Source of the DNA: an uncultured Bacteroidales bacterium
GTDB taxonomy: Bacteria > Bacteroidota > Bacteroidia > Bacteroidales > UBA932
DNA: 64,000 bases
Assembly: GCA_944322575.1 (NCBI GenBank)
Contig: CALUPK010000006.1
Span: 1 to 64,000 of the forward strand
Direction of reading: 5' to 3'
The notes beneath the pieces were generated by a model, which saw only the letters and a program-made list of their open reading frames with translations, searched no databases and was not told the origin of the DNA. Positions 57,205 through 64,000 of the stretch are shown here, piece by piece. Position 1 is the stretch's first letter; the number at the start of each line of letters is the position of its first letter. A program made the translations under genes and the position numbers.

Positions 57205-58176
57205 TTAAAATGCCGATGGCTTCAGTCTCAGGCCGCAGTCCTCGGGAAGGGAGAACATAAGGTTCATATTCTGTACGGCCTGCCCGGCAGCCCCTTTCAG
57301 CAGATTGTCTATGACTGAGCTGATGTGGATGTATCCGTCGTGCAGCTCTGCGTGCAGCAGGGCCTTGTTGGTGTTGACCACTTCTTTCAGGGATACCGGC
57401 TCTGCGGAGTGGAATACGGACGGGGAAGAGGAGTAGTACTCCTCGAACAGTCTTACGTAAGCCTCTTCCGTCATTCCTCCGGCAGCGCGGGTGTAGACGC
57501 TGGCGAAGATGCCGCGGGTAAAGTCTCCCCGGAATGGTACGAAGTTGACGGTCGGAATACTGCCCGAGATGCTTCCGATATTTTTCCGGATCTCGGCGAG
57601 ATGCTGGTGGGAGAAGAGTTTGTAGATGGAGAGGTTGTTGTCCCTGTAACTGAAATGGGTGGTCTCTCCGGGCTTTTTCCCTGCACCGGTGGAACCGGTG
57701 ACGGCGCTTGCGTGTACTTCGTCCCGGATCAGTCCGTTTGCCGCCAATGGAAGCAGGGCTAACTGGATGGCAGTGGCGAAGCAGCCGGGATTGGCGATGT
57801 TTCCCGCACTGCGGATTTCCCCGCGGGCACTCTCCGTGAGGCCGTAGACGAAGTGCCTGCCGGCATAGTCCGCATCGAGCCGGAAATCATTGCCAAGGTC
57901 GATGATCCTGCATCCGCTGCCTATGCTGTGGGTGTCGATGAACTCCCGCGAGAGGCCGTGTCCCAGGCAGAGAAAGAGTACGTCCGGATCATTGAGCTCC
58001 GTCCCGAAGCACAGGTCGGTATCTCCTATGAGGTCCCTGTGGACTGATGTCACGGGCTTCCCGTCGGCCGAGGTGGTGAGGACTGAGACGACATCCGTCT
58101 CGGGATGGTGGAGCAGTATCCTCAGCAGCTCTCCTCCGGTGTAGCCGGTACCTCCTGCTATAGCTGCGCGTATCAT
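57205..58176 (-). CDS. argC: N-acyl-gamma-glutamyl-phosphate reductase
   Basis: 323 aa NADPH-dependent reductase giving the N-acylglutamate semialdehyde. N-terminal nucleotide loop AGGTGYTGGELLRIL, active-site Cys in NPGCFATAIQLAL, and TGSTGAGKKPGETTHFSYR are family marks. Only 2 bp after the argG stop, so tightly coupled to it. Confidence 0.95.
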   Translation of the reverse strand: MIRAAIAGGTGYTGGELLRILLHHPETDVVSVLTTSADGKPVTSVHRDLIGDTDLCFGTELNDPDVLFLCLGHGLSREFIDTHSIGSGCRIIDLGNDFRLDADYAGRHFVYGLTESARGEIRSAGNIANPGCFATAIQLALLPLAANGLIRDEVHASAVTGSTGAGKKPGETTHFSYRDNNLSIYKLFSHQHLAEIRKNIGSISGSIPTVNFVPFRGDFTRGIFASVYTRAAGGMTEEAYVRLFEEYYSSSPSVFHSAEPVSLKEVVNTNKALLHAELHDGYIHISSVIDNLLKGAAGQAVQNMNLMFSLPEDCGLRLKPSAF

Positions 58177-58178
58177 GG

Positions 58179-59387
58179 TCAGTCTGCTGTTTTTATGATA
58201 TCGGTTCCGTTGACGCTGTAGTAGATTTTCAGCGGGTTGGCGAGCACCTTAGTGAATCCGACCACGTCGGCGCCTGTGTAGGAGCGGTTGATCTCTCCGT
58301 AGGTGCCGAACTTAGAGCTCATAAGGTCATGTGCGCTGCTGCATCCGAGTACGGAGAAGCTGTAGGGCCGCAGTCCGACTTCCACCTCTCCGCTTACCTT
58401 CTGCTCCATGCTGTCCATCATGGCTTCCATATCCCTCATGACAGGATCTAAGTACATGGCTTCATGCATCTGCTGTCCGTACCAGCCGGCTATCTGATCC
58501 TTCCAGTAGAGCTGTCCCTTTGTGAGCACGTGCTTCTCGAGCAGGTGGTGTGCCTTGATCAGAATGAGAGGGGCTGCGGCCTCGAAAGCCACTCTTCCCT
58601 TTATGCCGATGATGGTGTCTCCGACGTGGATGTCCCGTCCGATACCGTAGGGGGCGGCTATAGCGTGCAGCTCCTTGATCAGCTCCACCGGGTCCATCTT
58701 CTTGCCGTTCAGGGATACCGGCTCGCCCTTTTCAAAACCGATGCGGACGTGTTCGCTGCCGTGCTTTGTCACCTGCACCGGGTAGGCCTCCTCGGGAAGC
58801 CATCCGTCAGAGGTGAGGGTCTCCACGCCTCCTACGCTGGTGCCCCACAGACCCTGGTTGATGGAGTATCTGGATTTCTCCCAGGAGTAATCGAAGCCAT
58901 GTGCGGCAAGATAATCTATCTCTTCCTGACGGGTGAGGGACTTCTCGCGTATGGGGGCGATAATCCTGATATCGGGAGACAGGATTTCGAAGACGATGTC
59001 GAAGCGGACCTGGTCGTTCCCGGCTCCGGTGCTGCCGTGCGCTACGCTGCCTGCACCTGTCCTGCGTACATGCCTGTACACCTCGAGGGCCTGGAAAACT
59101 CTCTCGGAACTGACGGAAAGGGGGTAGGTGGCGTTTTTGAGGATATTGCCGAATATAAGATACTTAAGCCCTTTTTCGTAGTAGGTGTGCGAGGCGTCTA
59201 CAGTTACGTGGGATGCGGCTCCCAATGCTATGGCCCTGGCCTCGATAGCCTTGACCTCGCTGTCGGAAAATCCGCCTGTATTGACCGTGATGGTATGGAC
59301 CTCGAGTCCCTTTTCGTTTTTGAGATACGGGACACAGAAGGAAGTGTCCAGTCCGCCGCTGAATGCGAGTACTACTTTGTTGTTCAT
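58179..59387 (-). CDS. argG: Argininosuccinate synthase
   Basis: Joins citrulline and aspartate with ATP. 402 aa. P-loop AFSGGLDTSFC at the N-terminus, VAHGSTGAGNDQVRFD and SINQGLWGTSVGG in the expected order. Second gene of the operon; ATGA overlap with the preceding GNAT gene (4 bp). Confidence 0.97.
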   Translation of the reverse strand: MNNKVVLAFSGGLDTSFCVPYLKNEKGLEVHTITVNTGGFSDSEVKAIEARAIALGAASHVTVDASHTYYEKGLKYLIFGNILKNATYPLSVSSERVFQALEVYRHVRRTGAGSVAHGSTGAGNDQVRFDIVFEILSPDIRIIAPIREKSLTRQEEIDYLAAHGFDYSWEKSRYSINQGLWGTSVGGVETLTSDGWLPEEAYPVQVTKHGSEHVRIGFEKGEPVSLNGKKMDPVELIKELHAIAAPYGIGRDIHVGDTIIGIKGRVAFEAAAPLILIKAHHLLEKHVLTKGQLYWKDQIAGWYGQQMHEAMYLDPVMRDMEAMMDSMEQKVSGEVEVGLRPYSFSVLGCSSAHDLMSSKFGTYGEINRSYTGADVVGFTKVLANPLKIYYSVNGTDIIKTAD

Positions 59388-59974
59388 GATGCTGATTGTT
59401 TTTTCGTTTTATGAATGTTTTTTATTGTCCTTATGCGGATGTGTTCGAACGGGTCGTAGAGCAGGCCGGTGCACAGGCACATACGGAAACCGTTCTTTTC
59501 CAGGATAGGGTAGTTTCTGCAGCCCCGGCAGCCTTTCCAGAACTCCGGATCGCCGGTGAGTTCGGAGAAGGGTACGGGTCGGAATCCCATCTCGTAGTTG
59601 ATCTTCATCACAGCGGATCCTGTGGTGATGCTGAATATCCTGGCGAAGGGGAACAGCTCGCGGGAGAGCAGGAAGACCTTCTTCTTAATCCTTTTGGCCA
59701 GTCCGATTCCCCTGAACTCGTGAGCGACAATGAGGCCGGAATTGGCTACGTACCTCTTGCCTTCCCACGACTCAATGTAGGAGAATCCGGCGAACCTTCC
59801 GTCTTCGGTGACGGCTATTACGGCTTTCCCGGCCTGCATTTTTCCGAGGATATATTCGGGAGTTCTCTTTGCGATGCCAGTACCTCTCTCCTGTGCGGAG
59901 ATGTACATCTCATCGCAGATCTCCTGCGTGAAACGGTAGTGGCTGCTGTCAGCCACCATGACGTCAATTCTCAT
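59384..59974 (-). CDS. GNAT acyltransferase, candidate N-acylglutamate synthase
   Basis: 196 aa, first gene of the arginine operon. GNAT core with the acyl-CoA pyrophosphate loop in the stretch VAHEFRGIGLAKRIKKKVF. The C-terminal part has CRGCRNYP and MCLCTG cysteine motifs, odd for a GNAT. There is no argA, argJ or other synthase in the operon, so this is the natural candidate for making N-succinyl- (or N-acetyl-) glutamate; this is inferred from position. ATGA overlap with argG. It is preceded by the ~240-nt structured leader. Confidence 0.82.
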   Translation of the reverse strand: MRIDVMVADSSHYRFTQEICDEMYISAQERGTGIAKRTPEYILGKMQAGKAVIAVTEDGRFAGFSYIESWEGKRYVANSGLIVAHEFRGIGLAKRIKKKVFLLSRELFPFARIFSITTGSAVMKINYEMGFRPVPFSELTGDPEFWKGCRGCRNYPILEKNGFRMCLCTGLLYDPFEHIRIRTIKNIHKTKKQSAS

Positions 59975-60060
59975 TTTTCAATAATAGGTGTTTGGAGTAA
60001 ATAAATACACGAAGCCCCTAATGGCAAGACAAACCGCGATTGTCGATTGCAATCAGAAAA

Positions 60061-60195
60061 CCTCGCTGTGTCAGAGGAAGTATGGGAGGGGGTCCGGAAG
60101 CCGTTACCCTCCTAAATTCGGACGAGAGCACAGGTGGACTCAGCATGGTGCCGGATGCGCCTTGCAGAGAAATTGAATGCTGTTATGTCACCTGT
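60061..60195 (-). promoter_or_regulatory. Structured leader of the arginine operon (candidate attenuator)
   Basis: Nested stems on the transcript: ACAGGTG (60195-60189) with CACCTGT (60136-60130), and inside it CAGCAT (60182-60177) with ATGCTG (60146-60141), enclosing the Arg codons. A second stem GGAGGG (60112-60107) with CCCTCC (60090-60085) begins at the leader stop codon. A third weaker hairpin (60077-60061) is followed by TTTT. Confidence 0.6.
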
Positions 60196-60204
60196 ATAAG
60201 TCAT
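60112..60204 (-). CDS. Putative arginine leader peptide (30 aa)
   Basis: ATG 60204 lies 9 nt behind the -7 box of the arginine operon promoter, so translation would start almost at the 5' end of the mRNA. The frame reads MTYTGDITAFNFSARRIRHH and ten more residues, ending VRI then TAG. Arg occurs at codons 15, 16, 18 and 29 (AGG, CGC, CGG, CGA), i.e. four of 30. The Arg run is inside the first nested stem, and the stop overlaps the base of the second. A ribosome stalling at scarce Arg-tRNA would disturb this folding. This is inference; the frame is short and no homologues could be checked. Confidence 0.55.
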   Translation of the reverse strand: MTYTGDITAFNFSARRIRHHAESTCALVRI

Positions 60205-60213
60205 TATTGAGCG

Positions 60214-60245
60214 CAAATATATTGTTTTTTTCCAAAACCGCGCAA
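60214..60245 (-). promoter_or_regulatory. Promoter of the arginine operon
   Basis: Minus strand TTG (60245-60243), 21-bp spacer, TATATTTG (60221-60214), a good match to the Bacteroidetes consensus. Confidence 0.75.
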
Positions 60246-60287
60246 CAGTATGACTCTGTTTTTAATGAAAAAAATAGTCCGGCCGCT

Positions 60288-60869
60288 TTAGAAGAGGCTT
60301 GCGATATTCGATACGAATAGCTTGACGGCGATGGCAAGGAGAATGATTCCGAAGAACTTGCGGAGGATGTATACTCCGCCCTTACCGAGTATTCTTTCGG
60401 CTAAGTTGAGGTACTTGAGAACGAAATATACTATCACCATATTGAGCAGTATCGCAGTGATGATGTTCTCCACATGGTATTCGGCTCTGAGGGAGAGGAC
60501 AGTGGTGAGTGCTCCCGCTCCGGCTATCAAGGGGAAGATGATGGGCACTATGGTGGCGGAGCCGCCCGGGCCGTTGTATTTGAAAATCTCTATGTCAAGA
60601 ACCATCTCGCAGGCCAGAATGAGGATGATAATCGAACCGGCCACGGCGAAGGACTGGATATCTACTCCGAAGAGGGACAGGATGGCATCTCCGAGGAAGA
60701 GAAACAGCAGGAAGATGATGAATGAGAAGATGGCTGCCTTGCCCGGCTCTACCTTCAGGCCTTTTTCTTTCAGTCCTATTATGACGGGTGTGGAACCGGT
60801 GATGTCTATTACGGCAAACAGTACCATGAAGGCGCTGAGAATCTCTTTGAAGCTGAAATTTAAATCCAT
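60288..60869 (-). CDS. MarC family membrane protein
   Basis: 193 aa, six membrane helices. FMVLFAVIDITGSTPVIIGL near the N-terminus and the central GGSATIVPIIFPLIAGAGALTT are the UPF0056/MarC marks. Despite the name, members have no proven role in multiple antibiotic resistance. Monocistronic: its promoter lies 30 bp upstream and is divergent from the H1-like gene. Confidence 0.93.
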   Translation of the reverse strand: MDLNFSFKEILSAFMVLFAVIDITGSTPVIIGLKEKGLKVEPGKAAIFSFIIFLLFLFLGDAILSLFGVDIQSFAVAGSIIILILACEMVLDIEIFKYNGPGGSATIVPIIFPLIAGAGALTTVLSLRAEYHVENIITAILLNMVIVYFVLKYLNLAERILGKGGVYILRKFFGIILLAIAVKLFVSNIASLF

Positions 60870-60885
60870 ATAGTTGATAAATGAT

Positions 60886-60907
60886 GCACTAAATCAGTGC
60901 AAAAGTA
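60886..60907 (-). promoter_or_regulatory. Promoter and small hairpin of the MarC gene
   Basis: Minus strand TACTTTTG (60907-60900). GCACT-AAATC-AGTGC (60886-60900), a 5-bp stem, covers the expected transcription start. Confidence 0.55.
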
Positions 60908-60938
60908 AGAAAAATAGCATGATTTGGAAAATAATTCC

Positions 60939-60946
60939 TATATTTG
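60939..60946 (+). promoter_or_regulatory. Promoter -7 element of the H1-like gene
   Basis: TATATTTG, 28 bp before the ATG at 60975. Confidence 0.6.
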
Positions 60947-60974
60947 GCTCCGTAACATAATTCAAATAACAAAC

Positions 60975-61148
60975 ATGAAAGAACTTATTGAAAAGATCAA
61001 TGCGGAAATCGCAGCTTTCCAGAAAGACGCAGAAGCTCAGCTTGAAAAAGGAAACAAGGCAGCCGGTACACGTGCTCGTAAGGCTTCCCTTGAACTGACA
61101 AAACTTCTGAAGGAATTCAGAAAGGCGTCAATCGAGAGCGCGAAGTAG
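60975..61148 (+). CDS. Histone H1-like (Hc1-type) small protein
   Basis: 57 aa, helical, Lys/Arg/Ala-rich: NKAAGTRARKASLELTKLLK is the conserved core of the short H1-like proteins of Bacteroidetes. It is named for similarity to chlamydial Hc1 and presumed to bind nucleic acid, not proven here. TTG 60924 upstream is in frame but lies before the promoter box. Own promoter and terminator make it a single-gene, probably highly expressed unit. Confidence 0.92.
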   Translation: MKELIEKINAEIAAFQKDAEAQLEKGNKAAGTRARKASLELTKLLKEFRKASIESAK

Positions 61149-61178
61149 TCGTCAATCCGCATTCAGCTTAGTTACAGG

Positions 61179-61205
61179 GCGGCCCCATCCGGGCCGCTTT
61201 TTATT
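61179..61205 (+). terminator. Rho-independent terminator after the H1-like gene
   Basis: GCGGCCC (61179-61185), loop CATCC, GGGCCGC (61191-61197), then TTTTTATTT. Confidence 0.9.
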
Positions 61206-61639
61206 TATAGCTCCGAGGTGTTGATGATGATGCCGGTGTAGTTTTCGGCACTCCACAGCCAGATAAGGTCTCCGTCCTTTCTGGCGCATTCGAGATGGCT
61301 CATGCTTGAGACCAGTTCTCCCGGGCTTCTATAGTCGATGGATGTGGTGATATGCACGCCGGCACTCTGGGGCAGGGCGTCTAAAATGACATTGAGACAG
61401 GTGTCCTGTCCGTCTGTCTGAATTCTGTACTGCATGCGGCCCGGGTTGGCGGCCCGCTGGTGTGACTGTGGATTGAATTTAAAGAGAGCCTCTCCGTTGC
61501 GGTAGAAGCCTTCTGTACTCTCCCGGAGGAACATCTCCTTTTCCAAGGAGTCTATCATGATGACATCTTCCCTGCAGGCTGTGCAGGCAAGTAGTGCTGT
61601 CAGTACCGAGAGTGTCAGTATGGGGCGGAGTCTATTCAT
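61205..61639 (-). CDS. Lipoprotein of unknown function
   Basis: 144 aa. Signal with lipobox, either LLAC or CTAC (Cys19 or Cys22), then a small domain with no motif I recognise (FYRNGEALFKFNPQSHQRAA; central IDYRSPGELVSSM). It follows the M6 protease gene with an 8-bp overlap, so the two are co-translated and may act together at the cell surface (inference). Confidence 0.75.
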   Translation of the reverse strand: MNRLRPILTLSVLTALLACTACREDVIMIDSLEKEMFLRESTEGFYRNGEALFKFNPQSHQRAANPGRMQYRIQTDGQDTCLNVILDALPQSAGVHITTSIDYRSPGELVSSMSHLECARKDGDLIWLWSAENYTGIIINTSEL

Positions 61640-63776
61640 CGTCAGGATCTTTAATGATGGCGTCTGTTACGGTAATGGTTTTGATTACGGTCTCGGTACT
61701 TTTGTCCGAGGCGTATTCTATGACGGCTTTGACTGTGTATTCTCCGGGTTGCCGGAATACGTATCTGTCGCTCAGTGCACGGGTGCCGTTGATGTACCAT
61801 ATTGTGGAGTTGACATTCTCCGCAATATTGTTTACAACCAGATCGATGGTGTCGTTTGTGAAGTAGTTGATCCTCTTTGAGTATATGTAGGGATAGGGGG
61901 AGGTGAGGGGCATGGTGCTGAATCTTACAGCGACGGTGTCTCCGTTGCCGCGCTCTCCTATGTGGTACATCAGGCAGAAGTATTCTGTCCTTGGGGTCAG
62001 ATGCTCGAAAGTGTATCTTGTCGCCACTGCAGTGTCTCTGTACGGTTTCTTGTCAAAGCTTGTTTCTCCCCAAATAATGCCCCAGCGGTAGGTGCCGTAA
62101 CGGCCGGCTTTCCATGTGGCGACAGCCCTGTTCTGATAGGCATCCACCTCTAATCCGACTGGGGTCAGAAGGACTTCGGAACTGTCTTCCACGAGATCAA
62201 ATGTCACTGTCCCCGAGTGGACGGATATGTTGGTCAGTTTCACCCCGGCGGGTGTGCCGTCCCAGGCGATGAAGGCCGGATCACCGGATGCTGAGAGTTC
62301 TGTGATACCGGCCTGGCCGGGGAAGAATATCTGGCTGATGTGCTCTGCCTTGCTGTAGGCCTCAATCAGGTCGGCGCATTCGTGAGAGGCACTGGCGTTG
62401 ACTAAGTTCGTCGTCCAGCGGGTAGCGGCTGATATTCCGTCAGCGATGTTGGAGGACTTGTCCACATGGTATACAGCCATGCCGTAGCCGTCTATGTATG
62501 CGTCCCATCCGGAGTTGTCCCTGTTCTCTATCAGGAAATACTCACCGTTGTTGGATGTGGGGATGCGTATGATGTCTCCGCTTGAGCCGATGGGGGAAAG
62601 AGAGACAGTGGTGCCTGTCCGGACATTGATATAATTGGCTGAACCGGCCAGCTCTCGGTCTATGGCGCAGAAGTTCGGAGGTGTGCGCCCGGAGTTGTTG
62701 AAATTACCCTCATCCATAACAGACAGCCTGCCCCAAAGACACTGGCTCATGCCTCCGCTGCCGTAGTCGGTGTCGTACAGGTCTACGAGTCCGAGGAAAT
62801 GGCCGAACTCGTGGCAGAATGTCCCTATGCCGGATGTCAGAGTGCTGCTGGATTCTCCCAAGTCGCTGCCTGCCAGCTCTGATGCGCAGGCAAACATGCC
62901 TATTCTCGTGCCGTCGCAGGTAATGCCTTCGGAGGAAATATTGTTGACCTGTGGCCAGATGGTGTTGTCGTCTCCGCTCTCAGCCTCGTTGTATCCGGCA
63001 AAGTAGAAGAAGATGAAGTCAGCCTGCCCGTCTCCATCGTTGTCGTAGTCCTTGAAATTGACAGAGGGATCTACTGACTTGCAGGCCTCGGAGACCATTC
63101 TGTTCAGGTTGGCGTCATAGGTTATGACGGAAGGCGTGCTGATGTCGTTCGTTCCATAGTACGTATAGGACTGGCTGAGCGTGACCGGATCCGTGACATC
63201 GAAGGTGAAAGTCCATCCCGGCATGTTGTCTTCAAAATAATCCTTTGCAGAACCCGTACCTCCCCGCTCGGAATATCCCGGTGTATTCAGCATGCTGAAG
63301 AAATGATCTTTCGGTGAGGGAACGGAGAACTTTAAGTCAGAGAATTCTACGGGGATGACCAGAACCCTGACTGTCTTGGATGCAGCCGGACTCAGCGTCA
63401 TGATACCGCCTGCGGCGCTGAGCCTGCTCAGGCTTTTTGACCTGAAAGCAGATGCAGCCGCTCTCATATTCTCTTCGGTACGTCCTATGCTGTTGATCGA
63501 TATGGAGGACGGGGATATGGAGGATGAGGCTTTAGTCTTGGACATCTCTATCCCGGAGGGACTGTATGAGGCATAATAGAAGAAACCGTCCTTTCCTTTG
63601 GCCACTGTTCTCCCATCCGCTGTCATGGTGTAGCGGAAGTGCTCGTCTCCCCTGATGATGAGGGTGAGGGTGCTGCCGTCAGGCTGTCTGACAATGACAG
63701 GGCGCGGATACGCTTTCACTGCCAAGGCAGTGTTGATGGAGGCTATAAGTAAAATTATGACGCAGATTGAACGCAT
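61632..63776 (-). CDS. M6 family metalloprotease, secreted
   Basis: 714 aa. Signal peptide (residues 1-19), an N-terminal propeptide-like region (~20-130), then the M6 (immune inhibitor A-like) catalytic domain with zinc motif HEFGHFLGLVDLYD and Met-turn-like SVMDEGNFN. A carboxy-terminal part (~540-714) holds a fibronectin-like and a PKD-like beta domain (NSTIWYINGTRALSDRYVFR). No type IX sorting tail is evident. Likely a periplasmic or surface protease. Promoter TACATTTG lies 30 bp upstream; the lipoprotein gene overlaps its end. Confidence 0.92.
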   Translation of the reverse strand: MRSICVIILLIASINTALAVKAYPRPVIVRQPDGSTLTLIIRGDEHFRYTMTADGRTVAKGKDGFFYYASYSPSGIEMSKTKASSSISPSSISINSIGRTEENMRAAASAFRSKSLSRLSAAGGIMTLSPAASKTVRVLVIPVEFSDLKFSVPSPKDHFFSMLNTPGYSERGGTGSAKDYFEDNMPGWTFTFDVTDPVTLSQSYTYYGTNDISTPSVITYDANLNRMVSEACKSVDPSVNFKDYDNDGDGQADFIFFYFAGYNEAESGDDNTIWPQVNNISSEGITCDGTRIGMFACASELAGSDLGESSSTLTSGIGTFCHEFGHFLGLVDLYDTDYGSGGMSQCLWGRLSVMDEGNFNNSGRTPPNFCAIDRELAGSANYINVRTGTTVSLSPIGSSGDIIRIPTSNNGEYFLIENRDNSGWDAYIDGYGMAVYHVDKSSNIADGISAATRWTTNLVNASASHECADLIEAYSKAEHISQIFFPGQAGITELSASGDPAFIAWDGTPAGVKLTNISVHSGTVTFDLVEDSSEVLLTPVGLEVDAYQNRAVATWKAGRYGTYRWGIIWGETSFDKKPYRDTAVATRYTFEHLTPRTEYFCLMYHIGERGNGDTVAVRFSTMPLTSPYPYIYSKRINYFTNDTIDLVVNNIAENVNSTIWYINGTRALSDRYVFRQPGEYTVKAVIEYASDKSTETVIKTITVTDAIIKDPDDE

Positions 63777-63782
63777 TTTTTC

Positions 63783-63814
63783 TAAATTTGCCCGCTGAGT
63801 TTATTGCAAATGTA
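63783..63814. promoter_or_regulatory. Divergent promoters between the M6 protease and PCMD genes
   Basis: Plus strand TAAATTTG (63783-63790), 23 bp before the ATG at 63814. Minus strand TACATTTG (63814-63807), 30 bp before the protease ATG. Confidence 0.65.
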
Positions 63815-64000
63815 TGAAAAGATTTAGAATATCGGGACTGATACTTCTGCTATTTGTGTCTGTTTATGTTTCAGCCGCGGCTCCGGATACAGATTCGCTC
63901 ATCAATGAAAAGGGTAAGTTTGACCACTGGCGGGTATACGAACTGGAGGAGTCCGGCATCATAGGAGGCAATATTAAGACTATTTACAAGCTCTCCGAGG
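63814..64000 (+). CDS. PCMD-domain exported protein (partial, 5' end)
   Basis: First 62 codons only; the gene leaves the window. Signal peptide MKRFRISGLILLLFVSVYVS, then FDHWRVYELEESGIIGGNIK, which resembles the start of the PCMD (putative carbohydrate metabolism) domain of Bacteroidetes surface proteins. The ATG at 63814 is chosen over 63810, which stops after five codons. Divergent from the M6 protease gene. Confidence 0.6.
   Translation, partial: MKRFRISGLILLLFVSVYVSAAAPDTDSLINEKGKFDHWRVYELEESGIIGGNIKTIYKLSE

Larger units (their letters stand above)
59975..60287. other. 313-bp intergenic region: arginine operon leader and promoter
   Basis: Holds, on the minus strand, the operon promoter (60245-60214), a 30-codon frame (60204-60112), nested inverted repeats (60195-60061) and about 110 nt of further leader before the GNAT ATG. 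No protein gene on the plus strand is convincing. Confidence 0.7.

Noticed and set aside
58464..59414. 316-codon open frame opposite argG
   Set aside because: Antisense shadow; no recognisable protein features, while ArgG is full length.
59975..60287. Known riboswitch (cobalamin, TPP or SAM) in the arginine leader
   Set aside because: I found none of the conserved core boxes of these classes; the arrangement fits a leader peptide better.

Overview
The window is a gene-dense piece of chromosome from a member of the Bacteroidetes, most likely order Bacteroidales. The lineage shows in several ways. At least 18 sites carry the Bacteroidetes -7 promoter element TAnnTTTG. The carbamoyltransferase of the arginine operon has Pro90, the mark of the N-succinylornithine enzyme. 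Families typical of the phylum are present: FISUMP lipoprotein, PCMD protein, DUF4834, DUF2795, a small histone H1-like protein, and a Lys-type SerA. Genus cannot be read from the sequence. I see no tRNA, rRNA, CRISPR array, prophage or insertion sequence.

Layout. 1-2356 (minus): RND efflux pump (cut by the window edge) and its adaptor. 2450-4820 (minus): menA and an AlbA_2-type regulator of more AT-rich composition with a 12-bp coding repeat. 4821-5384: a repeat-rich intergenic block. 5385-10687 (minus): a DUF362 ferredoxin gene broken by an amber codon, a K+/H+ antiporter, miaA, a pRiA4b ORF-3-like gene and a LuxC-type acyl-CoA reductase. 10751-17262 (plus): YigZ, pyrBI, the serine block serC-serA-DUF1015, and a sugar nucleotidyltransferase. 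A large inverted repeat separates this from recQ (minus). 19817-33911 (plus): ureohydrolase, nhaA, FKBP, membrane proteins, MsbA-type ABC exporter, acyl-CoA ligase, dCMP deaminase, S41 protease, FISUMP lipoprotein and a LemA-TPM-TPM module. 33922-37265 (minus): PhoH, CapA, DUF389. 37378-46628 (plus): SPOR lipoprotein, gcvT, an M28-like/TonB_C fusion, leuS, two YitT proteins and a two-gene AraC-type regulatory cassette. 46603-50128: holA, an HsdR-N protein, a CCA-adding-type enzyme and folE. 50224-51764 (plus): LolD-type ATPase, PduO adenosyltransferase, DUF2795. 51855-59974 (minus): a near-complete arginine operon. 60288-64000: MarC, H1-like protein, lipoprotein, M6 protease and the start of a PCMD protein.

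How the genes work together. The arginine operon (GNAT-argG-argC-argD-argF'-argB-argE-argH) encodes glutamate-to-arginine synthesis through succinylated intermediates. Its promoter lies about 240 nt upstream of the first gene. Directly behind that promoter is a 30-codon open frame with an Arg-Arg-Ile-Arg run inside nested inverted repeats; I read this as a likely arginine-sensing leader. pyrBI makes the two-subunit aspartate carbamoyltransferase. serC-serA cover two of the three steps to serine, with DUF1015 in the place where a phosphatase would be expected.

Most notable observations: the putative arginine leader peptide; an M28-like protein that has lost most catalytic residues and is fused to a TonB C-terminal domain; an AraC-type regulator whose start codon lies in one arm of a 14-bp inverted repeat; a perfect 28-bp inverted repeat enclosing two hairpins; and the amber codon in the DUF362 gene.
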